A DNA stretch of 64,000 nucleotides from Calditrichia bacterium (GTDB taxonomy: Bacteria > Calditrichota > Calditrichia > Calditrichales > J004): NCBI GenBank assembly GCA_020635035.1, contig JACKAO010000001.1, positions 248,001 to 312,000 of the forward strand, given 5' to 3'. This document shows positions 8,905-17,253 of this stretch, in pieces. Numbering within the stretch: position 1 is the first letter of the stretch; the number at the start of each line of letters is the position of its first letter. Below the pieces are notes generated by a model, which searched no databases, was not told the DNA's origin, and saw only the letters and a list, made by a program, of their open reading frames with translations. Both the position numbers and the translations under genes were made by a program.

Positions 8905-11211
8905 ATGAAAATTTTGTTACAATCACTTACTATTTTTATTCTGGTTTCAATTGTTAATGCCCAGGAAAGTCCAATTGTTTTCACTGAACGTCCGCAAACC
9001 ATGCAGTTTTATAGCCGTGACAATAATGATTCTGCTATTGTAGAGATAAGTGGTAATGTTGTGCAAGCAGGTTATGATCAAATAAAGATAACGGTTTTTA
9101 AAAACAATTTTGAATCAAAAGTCTATAACCAGGATCTAGTTTATGATGGTGATACATCACCCTTTAAATTATTACCTAAAATCCATGCTGAGCAGGCAGA
9201 ATATAAGTTTACAGTTGATTTAATCTCTGCCGGTATTTCGAACAATGTATTTACCGCAGACAGCGTGATTTGTGGTGACGCTTATATTATCAGTGGACAA
9301 TCCAATTCCCATTATGCCTGGGAAGATGCCGATTATCAGAATGAGTACTGCAGGACATTTGGGGTAAAAACCGGCTCATCCAACTATTTCGATTATGATC
9401 CCGCAGATACATTGTGGAGCCTTTCTCAGGGAAGTTCGATGGTTGGACCGGGTGTTGGTACATTGGGTATATATATCCAAAAATACATACTTGAAGAAAC
9501 AGGGATCCCGACGGTTGTATTTAATGGCGGTACCGGTGGCAGTATTATTTCTGAGCATCAGCCTGATCAGGCAGATAGAATGGACTTGACGACCATCTAT
9601 GGAAAATTACTTTATCGAATCTCAAAGTCTAAAGTTAACAAGATACGGGCAATCATCTGGCATCAGGGTGAGAACGACAGCGATCCGGACAAAGTGAATA
9701 CCTATCCCGGTTATTTTGATGCACTTTATCAAGCATGGATGGCAGATTATAATCCTGAGAAAATATACCTGTTTCAAATTCATCCCGGTTGTGGTGGAAT
9801 TGATCAAAGCAGATTTCGGGAAATGCAGCGTACCTTGGCAGCAACGCTGGAAATTGATAATCTTGAGCTTATGTCAACAGCTGGGATTCCGGGACATGAT
9901 GGTTGCCATTACAGCCATGAAGGTTACCGGGTTATGGCTGAATGGGTCTACAGATTAATCCGAACGGATTATTATGGATCGAATGATACTAATGAAATTT
10001 ATCCACCGGATATAAAAGACGCGATTTACGACCGGTATAACGAGCAGATAATTTTGATTTTTGATAACACGGCAGATCTTATCTGGCCAAGTGATACACT
10101 TGGTGTTTCAATGAAAGATTATTTCTATTTTGATGATGACTATGGTGTTGTGAAGTCAGGCAGAGCAAATAATGACACTCTTTTTCTTCGATTAAACGGT
10201 CCAAATTTCTTTGATAAGATTACCTATTTGCCTGATATCCGGTATAATGAAAACTCAAATACTTATGAAGGACCATGGATAAAAAATATCCGTGGAGTCG
10301 GGGCGCTTAGTTTTGATAATATTTCCATCCAAAAAACAGACACTACAATCAAAGTGATATCACCAAATGGAGATGAAATATGGAATCCTTCAACAATCCA
10401 GACAATTGAATGGACCGCTGATAAAGTTGAAACCGTAAATATTTATTTCAGTGCTGACAATGGGTTAAACTGGGTTCAAATTGCGGAAAATGCAGAAGCA
10501 TCGAAGGGTAGTTATGATTGGACTACGGCAACAGTAACATCTTCTGAGTGCAAAATTAAAGTTGTCGCTTCAACTGATCCAACAATCGCAGATGAGAGTA
10601 ATCATGTTTTTGGTATTTTCTCAAAACAACTACAGTTAACCAGTCCGAATGGCGGTGAAATGTGGGCTTCCGGATCAAACGAGACAATCACCTGGGAATC
10701 TGAATTTATTTTTAATCTCCGGATTGAATACAGTACCGATGGTGGTGCAAACTGGAAAACAGTTAAAAGGCTTACTCCGGCAGCATCGGGACAGGTTGAT
10801 TGGGTTGTTCCTGAAGAAGTGTCCGAACAGTGTTTAATAAAACTTATCGATACGGATGAGACTAATATTACAGATCAAAGCGATGCTTTTTTTAGTATCG
10901 TTCCTGTGAGTGCGATCTCTGGCGATAACGATCTGCTTCCGGCACAATATTCTCTTGAACAAAATCAGCCAAATCCTTTCAATCCACACACCAATATCAG
11001 TTTCCGGCTGCCGGAAGCTTCGCATGTTAAGCTTGGCATATACGATATAACCGGAAAGGAAATAACAGTTTTAATTGATTCCGGGATGTCTGCAGGTAAT
11101 CACCAGGTTGTTTTTAAAGCAGATACATATAATCTTGGAAGCGGCGTGTATCTTGTTAAAATGGAAGCCGGTTCTTATAAAGAAGTACGAAAAATGATAT
11201 TAGCTAAATAA
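8905..11211 (+). CDS. Secreted SGNH-type carbohydrate esterase (sialate O-acetylesterase-like) with T9SS sorting domain
   Basis: A 768-residue secreted esterase. It has a signal peptide (about 1-20, ending V-N-A-Q), a leading beta domain, then an SGNH/SASA catalytic domain: I-I-S-G-Q-S-N-S (nucleophile Ser block), G-G-T-G-G-S (oxyanion Gly), W-H-Q-G-E-N-D-S (block III-like) and D-G-C-H-Y-S-H-E-G-Y (catalytic Asp/His). Family enzymes remove O-acetyl groups from sialic acid or plant polysaccharides; the substrate here is unknown. Two beta-sandwich repeats follow, each beginning S-P-N-G-x-E-x-W (near 10370 and 10650). The last 85 or so residues form a type A type IX secretion sorting domain with Q-P-N-P-F-N-P and a terminal V-Y-L-V-K-M...V-R-K-M-I-L-A-K. 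The protein should cross the inner membrane by Sec and the outer membrane by T9SS, then be released or anchored at the surface. Confidence 0.9.
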   Translation: MKILLQSLTIFILVSIVNAQESPIVFTERPQTMQFYSRDNNDSAIVEISGNVVQAGYDQIKITVFKNNFESKVYNQDLVYDGDTSPFKLLPKIHAEQAEYKFTVDLISAGISNNVFTADSVICGDAYIISGQSNSHYAWEDADYQNEYCRTFGVKTGSSNYFDYDPADTLWSLSQGSSMVGPGVGTLGIYIQKYILEETGIPTVVFNGGTGGSIISEHQPDQADRMDLTTIYGKLLYRISKSKVNKIRAIIWHQGENDSDPDKVNTYPGYFDALYQAWMADYNPEKIYLFQIHPGCGGIDQSRFREMQRTLAATLEIDNLELMSTAGIPGHDGCHYSHEGYRVMAEWVYRLIRTDYYGSNDTNEIYPPDIKDAIYDRYNEQIILIFDNTADLIWPSDTLGVSMKDYFYFDDDYGVVKSGRANNDTLFLRLNGPNFFDKITYLPDIRYNENSNTYEGPWIKNIRGVGALSFDNISIQKTDTTIKVISPNGDEIWNPSTIQTIEWTADKVETVNIYFSADNGLNWVQIAENAEASKGSYDWTTATVTSSECKIKVVASTDPTIADESNHVFGIFSKQLQLTSPNGGEMWASGSNETITWESEFIFNLRIEYSTDGGANWKTVKRLTPAASGQVDWVVPEEVSEQCLIKLIDTDETNITDQSDAFFSIVPVSAISGDNDLLPAQYSLEQNQPNPFNPHTNISFRLPEASHVKLGIYDITGKEITVLIDSGMSAGNHQVVFKADTYNLGSGVYLVKMEAGSYKEVRKMILAK

Positions 11212-11280
11212 TAAACAGATTATTTTATTATTGTATTGATTTATACGATAAATATTCTGATTACCAACCTTGGATATATC

Positions 11281-12147
11281 ATGACTCCTTTGGAAAAAGC
11301 AAAATTAAGCCTTCTCGGCGTTGCAACCGGGGACGCGTTCGGCCAGCGTATGTTTGGAATAGGGATGGAAGTTTTTCACATGGCGAAAACGATTCCCGGC
11401 GGTGATTGGTACTGGACGGATGACACGGCAATGGCAATCTCTATTTATGAAATCCTGCGTGATTACAATGAAATTAACCAGGATGTATTGGCAAATACCT
11501 TTGCAGAAAGATATCGAAAAGATGTATTTCGCGGTTATGGCACAGGTGCCCACCTGATGCTGCAAAAAATCAGCGAAGGTGAAGATTGGCGGGAATTGGC
11601 CCCAAGTTTGTTTAATGGTAACGGTTCGTATGGAAATGGTGCTGCTATGCGCATCGCACCATTGGGCGCGTATTTTTACAAAGACCTGGAGCTGGTAAGG
11701 GCAGAAGCCGTAAAATCAGCAGAAATAACGCACTCTCATCCGGAAGGTCAGGCGGGAGCTGTTGCCTTGGCAGTTGCAGCTGCCCTTGCAGCATCCGGTA
11801 AAAACTGGGAAAGAATCGATTTTATAAAGCAGGTCGAAGATTTGACACCCGATAGTGATGTCAGGGCAAAAATAACAATTTCCAAAAGTATTGATGCTGA
11901 TAATCTTGAGCTGGCAGTTGATGTATTGGGAACAGGGATGGATATCTCCGCCCAGGATACAGTTCCTTTTTGTGTCTGGTGCGCTGCCAATAACTTGCAT
12001 GATTTTGAGGCAGCTATGTGGCAAACCGTTTCCGGTTTTGGTGATCAGGACACAACCTGCGCAATGGTTGGTGGTATTGTTGCGTTATCAGTCGGCTCTA
12101 TTCCGGAAAAGTTTCTGGAACATGTTGAGCCGCTTCCGGAACTATAA
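11281..12147 (+). CDS. ADP-ribosylglycohydrolase family protein (copy 2)
   Basis: A 288-residue ARH/DraG-family hydrolase, a paralogue of the gene at 3918-4793. The start at 11281 aligns with copy 1 (x-x-A-K-L-S-L-L-G); an in-frame upstream TTG (11236) would add residues with no counterpart. Motifs: G-D-A-F-G, W-T-D-D-T-A-M-A-I-S-I-Y-E, G-S-Y-G-N-G-A-A-M-R-I-A-P-L-G-A-Y-F, H-S-H-P-E, Q-D-T-V-P-F-C-V-W-C-A-A and the metal-binding D-Q-D-T-T-C-A-M-V-G-G. All predicted metal ligands are kept. The two copies appear about half identical by eye, so the duplication is not recent. Removal of ADP-ribose from a protein, nucleic acid or metabolite is the likely activity. Confidence 0.9.
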   Translation: MTPLEKAKLSLLGVATGDAFGQRMFGIGMEVFHMAKTIPGGDWYWTDDTAMAISIYEILRDYNEINQDVLANTFAERYRKDVFRGYGTGAHLMLQKISEGEDWRELAPSLFNGNGSYGNGAAMRIAPLGAYFYKDLELVRAEAVKSAEITHSHPEGQAGAVALAVAAALAASGKNWERIDFIKQVEDLTPDSDVRAKITISKSIDADNLELAVDVLGTGMDISAQDTVPFCVWCAANNLHDFEAAMWQTVSGFGDQDTTCAMVGGIVALSVGSIPEKFLEHVEPLPEL

Positions 12148-12173
12148 AAAGTTATTAAAATCTGCCATATTTT

Positions 12174-13481
12174 ATGATGTTATCCAAAACGGCTGTTGCG
12201 ATTTTTAATAGTGCTGTAAAAAGTGTGTCAGCTGTTGAAATCATTCCCCAAAGTATAATCCTGAAAAATGACGTTTTATCTATAAAATCAGCATCTTATT
12301 CTTTAAAAAAATATAAACGCGTTTTAGTTGTCGGAGCCGGCAAAGCATCAGCACAAATGGCTGTGGCGCTGGAATCTGTGTTAGGAAAGTTTATAACATC
12401 CGGTGTCGTCATCACAAAATATGGACATTCTGCAGTATCAAAAAAGATAAAGATTCTTGAAGCAGGACACCCGGTTCCGGATGAAAATACACTGAAACAC
12501 AGCCGTGAAGTCCTGGAAATTACAGAATCAGCAGGGGAGAATGACCTTGTTATTTGCCTTATATCTGGTGGAGGCTCATCTTTATTTGAAGTTTTACCAG
12601 ATGCAATTACACTGGATCAATTACAGAATCTAAACACTGTTTTGTTAAAGTGTGGTGCAGATATTTCAGAGATAAACACACTCAGAAAAAAGATTTCTCT
12701 TGTTAAAGGGGGCGGTTTATTAAACTCTATCTTTCCAGCAGAGTGTCTGACTCTGATCATATCAGATGTTTTGGGTGATAAGCTGCAGGATATTGCCTCA
12801 GGACCAACAGTTTTTCAGGAAGATGCGCTACATAATGAACACGTGCTTAATATCATTCAAAAGTATAATCTTAAACATTATCTGGAACCAGAAGTCCATG
12901 TAAAATTGCTTAGCCCGACACAGAAATCTGCAGAAAATAGTAAACATTATAAAGAGAGAGTTAAGAATTTTATCATAGCTAATAATCAGACAGCACTTAA
13001 TTCGGCATATTCAAAGGCTGTTGAATTAGGATTTGATAGCAGTATTGTTTTATCAAATTTTCACGGAGAAGCCCGGGATGTGGCAAAACTGATAGTAATG
13101 AAGATAAAAGATGTTACTGAAAAGCAGAATAAAAAAATTTGTCTTTTGTTTGGCGGAGAATCTACGGTAAATGTTAAAGGAAATGGCAAGGGGGGCAGAA
13201 ATATGGAGCTTGCTTTGGCAGCATTAATTTCTCTGCAGGATTTCAAAAAGCCGTTTGTATTTTTGAGTGCCGGAACCGATGGTAATGATGGAACTACAGA
13301 TGCTGCCGGTGCGCTTATATCATCTTCATCACTGGCTGTCCTAAAAAAAACGGAGCTGGATCCACAAGAATATCTAAATAATAACGATTCGTACAGGTTT
13401 TTTGAGCAAATAGGCGGTTTGTTAAAAACAGGGCCAACAGGTACAAACGTGATGGATGTGATTATCTTTTTATCAGAATAG
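12174..13481 (+). CDS. Glycerate 2-kinase, MOFRL/DUF4147 type
   Basis: A 435-residue cytoplasmic kinase of the GckA/MOFRL family, which phosphorylates D-glycerate to 2-phosphoglycerate (some homologues act on related hydroxy acids). Family signatures: V-L-V-V-G-A-G-K-A-S-A-Q-M (N-terminal glycine loop), G-H-P-V-P-D-E-N, I-S-G-G-G-S-S-L (a nucleotide/phosphate loop), N-T-L-R-K-K-I-S-x-V-K-G-G-G-L, S-D-V-L-G-D, then the C-terminal MOFRL domain with G-G-E-S-T-V, G-x-G-G-R-N-M-E-L and S-A-G-T-D-G-x-D-G. It has full length and no disrupted motif. It begins 26 bases after the ADP-ribosylglycohydrolase gene and converges with dnaG with only two bases between the stop codons. Confidence 0.92.
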   Translation: MMLSKTAVAIFNSAVKSVSAVEIIPQSIILKNDVLSIKSASYSLKKYKRVLVVGAGKASAQMAVALESVLGKFITSGVVITKYGHSAVSKKIKILEAGHPVPDENTLKHSREVLEITESAGENDLVICLISGGGSSLFEVLPDAITLDQLQNLNTVLLKCGADISEINTLRKKISLVKGGGLLNSIFPAECLTLIISDVLGDKLQDIASGPTVFQEDALHNEHVLNIIQKYNLKHYLEPEVHVKLLSPTQKSAENSKHYKERVKNFIIANNQTALNSAYSKAVELGFDSSIVLSNFHGEARDVAKLIVMKIKDVTEKQNKKICLLFGGESTVNVKGNGKGGRNMELALAALISLQDFKKPFVFLSAGTDGNDGTTDAAGALISSSSLAVLKKTELDPQEYLNNNDSYRFFEQIGGLLKTGPTGTNVMDVIIFLSE

Positions 13482-13483
13482 GA

Positions 13484-15319
13484 TCAGTCAAACTTACGGA
13501 TTTTACTCTCCTGGTGTTCACGTTCTAATCGGGCAATCTTTTTACGAACACGATTTAATTCAACTGTGTAATGCATTGCAGCCTCCGGTGAAGCTTCTTC
13601 CGCTTTGATATGCTGGCTGATATCACGGGCCGATTTTTCAAGACTCCATTTTTTTAGTTGAAAAATGCAATCCTGCGCATATTTGATATCTTTTTCGAAT
13701 GTTTCGATTGTTAATCTGGCAAGAATTTTATGCTGGTTGTCGTTCAGTTCTGGGTTCGCATACAACCCATGAATACTTATCTCACCTGATTCCTCCAGTT
13801 CATCCAGGATGACTTCAAATAAACCTTTGTAATCACTGTTCTCGAATAAATCGTTTCCTGTGTTGGCGATAACAAAATTCTGTAATTCATTATCGGCATT
13901 CAGCAAAATTTCCAGAATACCTTCTTCGGCTTTATAGGCGCCCCGTCTAATTGAGCTTTTTTCTGGCTCGGTTTCCAGGATGGTAGTCTGTTTATTGTCA
14001 CGATTCTGCTGGAATCGTATATGCTTACGCCGCAGCCTGTTCATTTCACTGATCAGCATGCTTTCATTCATCTGCATTTTATCTGCAAGATGATGGATAT
14101 ACAATCCTGTTTTGATAGTACTTTTGAACTCAACTAATTCATTTAAAACTTCAGAGATAAAAGCATCTTTTTGCTCCATTGTCGGGTTTGGATTTTTTTT
14201 AGCGTATGAATCCAATTGAAACTGAATAGGTAAAACACGCTGATCAAGCAAAGAACGAAAATCTTTTATCCCGTATTTTAACACAAAAGTATCAGGATCT
14301 TCTCCTTCAGGCATTGGGACAATAAAGGCATTTAGTTCCTGGTTTTCAATAATCTGGGCATTGCGGATAGCTGCTTTAATGCCTGCTCCATCACCATCAT
14401 AAGCAATAAATACATTTTTTGAAAAGCGGGACATTAATTTTGCCTGTTGCTCGGTTAAAGCAGTTCCGCTGCTTGCTACAACATTTGTCAAACCAGCATC
14501 AACAAGTCGTAACAGATCAAAATAACCCTCAACAAGTACAATAAAATCATCTTCCCGGATAGTCTGAATAGCGTGTGAAAGACCATAAAGAGTTTGGCCT
14601 TTTTTGTAAATTATACTTTCAGGAGAATTAAGATACTTGGGTTGCTGCTCTTCTTTTAATTTACGGCCGCCAAAACCAATAATTTTTCCTGAAAGATTAA
14701 AAAAGGGGAAAATCATTCTATGACGAAATTTGTCATAATAATCTGTACCGGATTGTTTCTTTTGAATAAGACCAAGTTCTTCAGCAAGTTTTAAATCACT
14801 GTTTTTTACTTTGAAATGATTTAACAGAAGGTCAAATGAATCTGCAGCATAGCCCAGCCTGAAAGATTTAATTGTATGATGAGACAGTTTACGGTTTAAG
14901 AAGTAGTCCAATTGTTTTTTATTACTTTCTTTAAACAATTGTTTCTCAAAGAAATAGCAGGCCGTTTCATTTATTTCATGCAGCTTTTGAGTGTGGCTTA
15001 CTTCCTGATCATCTTTTACTTCAGCTTTGGGAAGGGTTATTCCGGCAAATTCAGCAGCACGTGTTACAGCATCTATAAAACTGAGTTTTTCGTATTCCAT
15101 TATAAAAGTGTAGAGATTGCCGCCTTGCCCACATCCGAAACAGTGGTAAAATTGTTTTTCAGGGCTTACTACAAAAGAAGGGGTTTTTTCCTGGTGAAAA
15201 GGACAGAGACCCTTAAAATTTCGTCCTTCTTTTTTTAAATTAACAAATTGTGAAATGTAGTGAACAACGTTAATAGATGAACGAACCTCGTCAATTTTTT
15301 CCTGTGGAATCTTGTACAT
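13484..15319 (-). CDS. dnaG: DNA primase DnaG
   Basis: A 611-residue primase that synthesises RNA primers at the replication fork with the replicative helicase. The N-terminal CHC2 zinc finger is clear (C-P-F-H-Q-E-K-T-P-S-F ... H-C-F-G-C-G-Q-G-G). The central catalytic core contains F-R-x-R-M-I-F-P and G-x-G-G-R, then the TOPRIM acidic residues in V-L-V-E-G-Y-F-D and I-A-Y-D-G-D-G-A-G. The C-terminal region is helical and charged, as expected for the helicase-binding domain. The length is normal for bacterial DnaG. No rpsU or rpoD neighbour is present, so the classical macromolecular synthesis operon is not conserved here. Confidence 0.96.
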   Translation of the reverse strand: MYKIPQEKIDEVRSSINVVHYISQFVNLKKEGRNFKGLCPFHQEKTPSFVVSPEKQFYHCFGCGQGGNLYTFIMEYEKLSFIDAVTRAAEFAGITLPKAEVKDDQEVSHTQKLHEINETACYFFEKQLFKESNKKQLDYFLNRKLSHHTIKSFRLGYAADSFDLLLNHFKVKNSDLKLAEELGLIQKKQSGTDYYDKFRHRMIFPFFNLSGKIIGFGGRKLKEEQQPKYLNSPESIIYKKGQTLYGLSHAIQTIREDDFIVLVEGYFDLLRLVDAGLTNVVASSGTALTEQQAKLMSRFSKNVFIAYDGDGAGIKAAIRNAQIIENQELNAFIVPMPEGEDPDTFVLKYGIKDFRSLLDQRVLPIQFQLDSYAKKNPNPTMEQKDAFISEVLNELVEFKSTIKTGLYIHHLADKMQMNESMLISEMNRLRRKHIRFQQNRDNKQTTILETEPEKSSIRRGAYKAEEGILEILLNADNELQNFVIANTGNDLFENSDYKGLFEVILDELEESGEISIHGLYANPELNDNQHKILARLTIETFEKDIKYAQDCIFQLKKWSLEKSARDISQHIKAEEASPEAAMHYTVELNRVRKKIARLEREHQESKIRKFD

Positions 15320-15337
15320 TTACAGAAAGTCCCGTCC

Positions 15338-15366
15338 TTGACTTAAAAAGTCTATTTCTCTAAATT
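15338..15366 (+). promoter_or_regulatory. Putative sigma-70-type promoter for the DUF3467-yggS-divIVA run
   Basis: TTGACT (15338-15343), a 17-base spacer and TAAATT (15361-15366). The same hexamers at the same spacing recur upstream of secD, and a one-base variant precedes the tRNA gene. The leader to the ATG at 15481 would be about 105 bases. Confidence 0.5.
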
Positions 15367-15480
15367 AATAAGCTATTAAAAGAATAAAAAAAACAATGAT
15401 TTAAGATGTTTTTTTGAGAAAATCTAACCGGTTTAGTCATTTGTTCTTAAAGTATTAAAAGCGGGAGTAATATAACCAAG

Positions 15481-15786
15481 ATGAGTGAAGGAATAAAAAA
15501 AGAAAAACAGTTAAATATTGAACTTGGTGAAAAAGAAGCAGAAGGAACCTATAGTAACCTGGTTCTGATCAGCCATTCACCGGCAGAGTTTGTTTTTGAT
15601 TTCATACGGGTCGTCCCCGGCCGTCCTAAAGCTAAAGTTTATTCCAGAATAATAATGGCACCACAACATGCTAAATCTTTACTCGGGGCATTGCAGGATA
15701 ACATTGCCAAATACGAAGCCCAGTTTGGTGAGATAAAGATGATGGGGCCGGCACAAGGTCCGCAAAATGTCGGATTTAAAAACTAA
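15481..15786 (+). CDS. DUF3467 family protein
   Basis: A 101-residue soluble protein matching the DUF3467 pattern: a charged N-terminus, Y-S-N-L-V-L-I-S-H-S-P-A-E-F-V-F-D-F, then R-V-V-P-G-R-P-K-A-K-V-Y-S-R-I-I-M-A-P-Q-H-A-K and a helical C-terminal part. The family is widespread in FCB bacteria and other phyla, usually as a single small protein, and has no established biochemical role. It is the first gene after the predicted promoter at 15338-15366 and is followed 22 bases later by yggS. No signal peptide or membrane segment. Confidence 0.85.
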   Translation: MSEGIKKEKQLNIELGEKEAEGTYSNLVLISHSPAEFVFDFIRVVPGRPKAKVYSRIIMAPQHAKSLLGALQDNIAKYEAQFGEIKMMGPAQGPQNVGFKN

Positions 15787-15808
15787 GTAACACCGTTTTT
15801 ATATAATT

Positions 15809-16504
15809 ATGAATAACCGAAAAGAAAATCTGCTTAAAGTAAAGGATCAAATAGCTGATGCTGCGGTACGGGCAGGTCGCAATCCGGATGACATCACTTT
15901 ACTGGCAGTGAGCAAAGTTTTTGGTATTGAAGATATACGTGAAGTGTATAATCTTGGGCAGCGCGACTTTGGTGAAAGCAGGGCCCAGGAACTGCGGGAT
16001 AAAGCACCGCAAATGCCGGATGATGTCATTTGGCATTTTATCGGCCCGTTGCAGACCAATAAAATTAAATATGTTATCCCAAATGCAAATTTGATTCATG
16101 CTGTAGATTCTGTTAAACTTGCCCGGGCAATTGCTGAATTTGGTTCGTCGAAAGAGATTTCACCATCCATTCTGGTAGAGATAAACACAAGTCAGGAAGA
16201 GCAGAAACACGGATTCTCACCGGATGAAACAATAGACAAAGTTTTGGAAATAATGGAAATTTCCGGCATTACAGTAAAAGGCCTGATGACAATGGCGCCA
16301 TTTACTGATCATGTTTTTGAAATAAGAGAATCTTTTTCAACGTTGAAGAAGCTTCATGACAGAATTCTTCAGCAAAAACACAATTCAAATTTTAACATTC
16401 TTTCCATGGGAATGTCTGGAGATTTTGAAATAGCTATTGAAGAAGGCAGCACATTAGTTCGGATTGGAACTGCAATTTTTGGCAAAAGAAAAAGACCGGC
16501 TTGA
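15809..16504 (+). CDS. yggS: YggS/PROSC family pyridoxal-phosphate-binding protein
   Basis: A 231-residue PLP homeostasis protein with an alanine-racemase-like TIM barrel and no known catalytic activity of its own; it buffers PLP and affects amino-acid metabolism. Family motifs: L-L-A-V-S-K-V (the PLP Schiff-base Lys), D-F-G-E-S-R-A-Q-E-L, W-H-F-I-G-P-L-Q-T-N-K, H-A-V-D-S, E-I-N-T-S-Q-E-E-Q-K-H-G-F, G-L-M-T-M-A-P and L-S-M-G-M-S-G-D-F-E-I-A-I-E-x-G-S-T-x-V-R-I-G-T-A-I-F-G. The length is typical. The divIVA-like gene follows, an order that recurs in bacteria where yggS (ylmE) sits in a cell-division cluster. Confidence 0.95.
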   Translation: MNNRKENLLKVKDQIADAAVRAGRNPDDITLLAVSKVFGIEDIREVYNLGQRDFGESRAQELRDKAPQMPDDVIWHFIGPLQTNKIKYVIPNANLIHAVDSVKLARAIAEFGSSKEISPSILVEINTSQEEQKHGFSPDETIDKVLEIMEISGITVKGLMTMAPFTDHVFEIRESFSTLKKLHDRILQQKHNSNFNILSMGMSGDFEIAIEEGSTLVRIGTAIFGKRKRPA

Positions 16505-16570
16505 TTTTTCAACATGGTCTTAACAATATCCGTGAAAAGGGTGTAAATGATCATCCTATAAGGAGGTAAC

Positions 16571-17230
16571 TTGAAATTAACGCCTATTGAGATTAAAAAT
16601 CAGGAATTCAAAAAAAGTATGCGCGGCTATGATGTAGTCGAAGTTGATACTTTTATTGAACTGATTGCTGATAAATACCAGGAGCTTCTTGAAGAAAATG
16701 AACGCCTTGTAAAACAGAACCTTGTTCTTGATACTGAGTTAAACAACATCAAAGATGTAGAAAGAACACTAAAAACAACATTAAAAAATGTTCAGGAGAA
16801 TTCACAGATTTCAAAAGAGAATTCTGCAAAAGAAGCAGGACTGATAAAAAAGGAAGCTGAATTAGCAGCGGCGCAACTTCTTGAAAAAACACGCCTGCAG
16901 GTGCATAAAATGCGGGAAGAAGTTGTAAATCTTCAAAATCAGAAGCATAGTTTTATTTCCCGTTTAAGACATTTATTATCATCTCAGATGGAATTACTTG
17001 AAGTTCTTGAAACTGATGATCTGAATATTAAAAAACTAAAAGACAGAACAAAGCCTGGAGTAAAAGATTCAAATCCGGTTATTGCTAAGCGACCGGTAAT
17101 CAATCCGCCTCAAAGGCTAAACAATGTTTCTCAACAGCAACAGGCAAATGATCCGAAACAGGAAGAAAACAAAGAAAAAACTCATGGAAAAGACCTGTTT
17201 AACGATATCTTTGGAGATAGTACAGATTAA
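16571..17230 (+). CDS. DivIVA domain-containing protein
   Basis: A 219-residue coiled-coil protein. The N-terminus L-T-P-I-E-I-K-N-Q-E-F-K-K-S-M-R-G-Y-D-V-V-E-V-D-T-F-I matches the DivIVA membrane-binding and crossed-loop region, followed by about 120 residues of coiled coil and a polar Q/N/K-rich tail. DivIVA-type proteins bind curved membrane and recruit division or envelope proteins. The start is a TTG preceded by a near-perfect AAGGAGGT at 16560-16567; the only nearby upstream ATG (16548) runs into a stop after four codons, so TTG is required. The yggS-divIVA order resembles the Gram-positive ylm-divIVA cluster, although sepF is absent here. Confidence 0.85.
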   Translation: MKLTPIEIKNQEFKKSMRGYDVVEVDTFIELIADKYQELLEENERLVKQNLVLDTELNNIKDVERTLKTTLKNVQENSQISKENSAKEAGLIKKEAELAAAQLLEKTRLQVHKMREEVVNLQNQKHSFISRLRHLLSSQMELLEVLETDDLNIKKLKDRTKPGVKDSNPVIAKRPVINPPQRLNNVSQQQQANDPKQEENKEKTHGKDLFNDIFGDSTD

Positions 17231-17253
17231 ATCCTAAAAAGCAGGGAGAAGTT

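Noticed and set aside
11236..11280. TTG start 45 bases upstream of the second ADP-ribosylglycohydrolase gene
   Set aside because: The extra residues have no counterpart in the paralogue, which begins at the position matching 11281.
3918..12147. The two ADP-ribosylglycohydrolase genes as the ends of a recent tandem duplication
   Set aside because: The copies differ too much by eye and the genes between them are unrelated, so a recent duplication is not supported.
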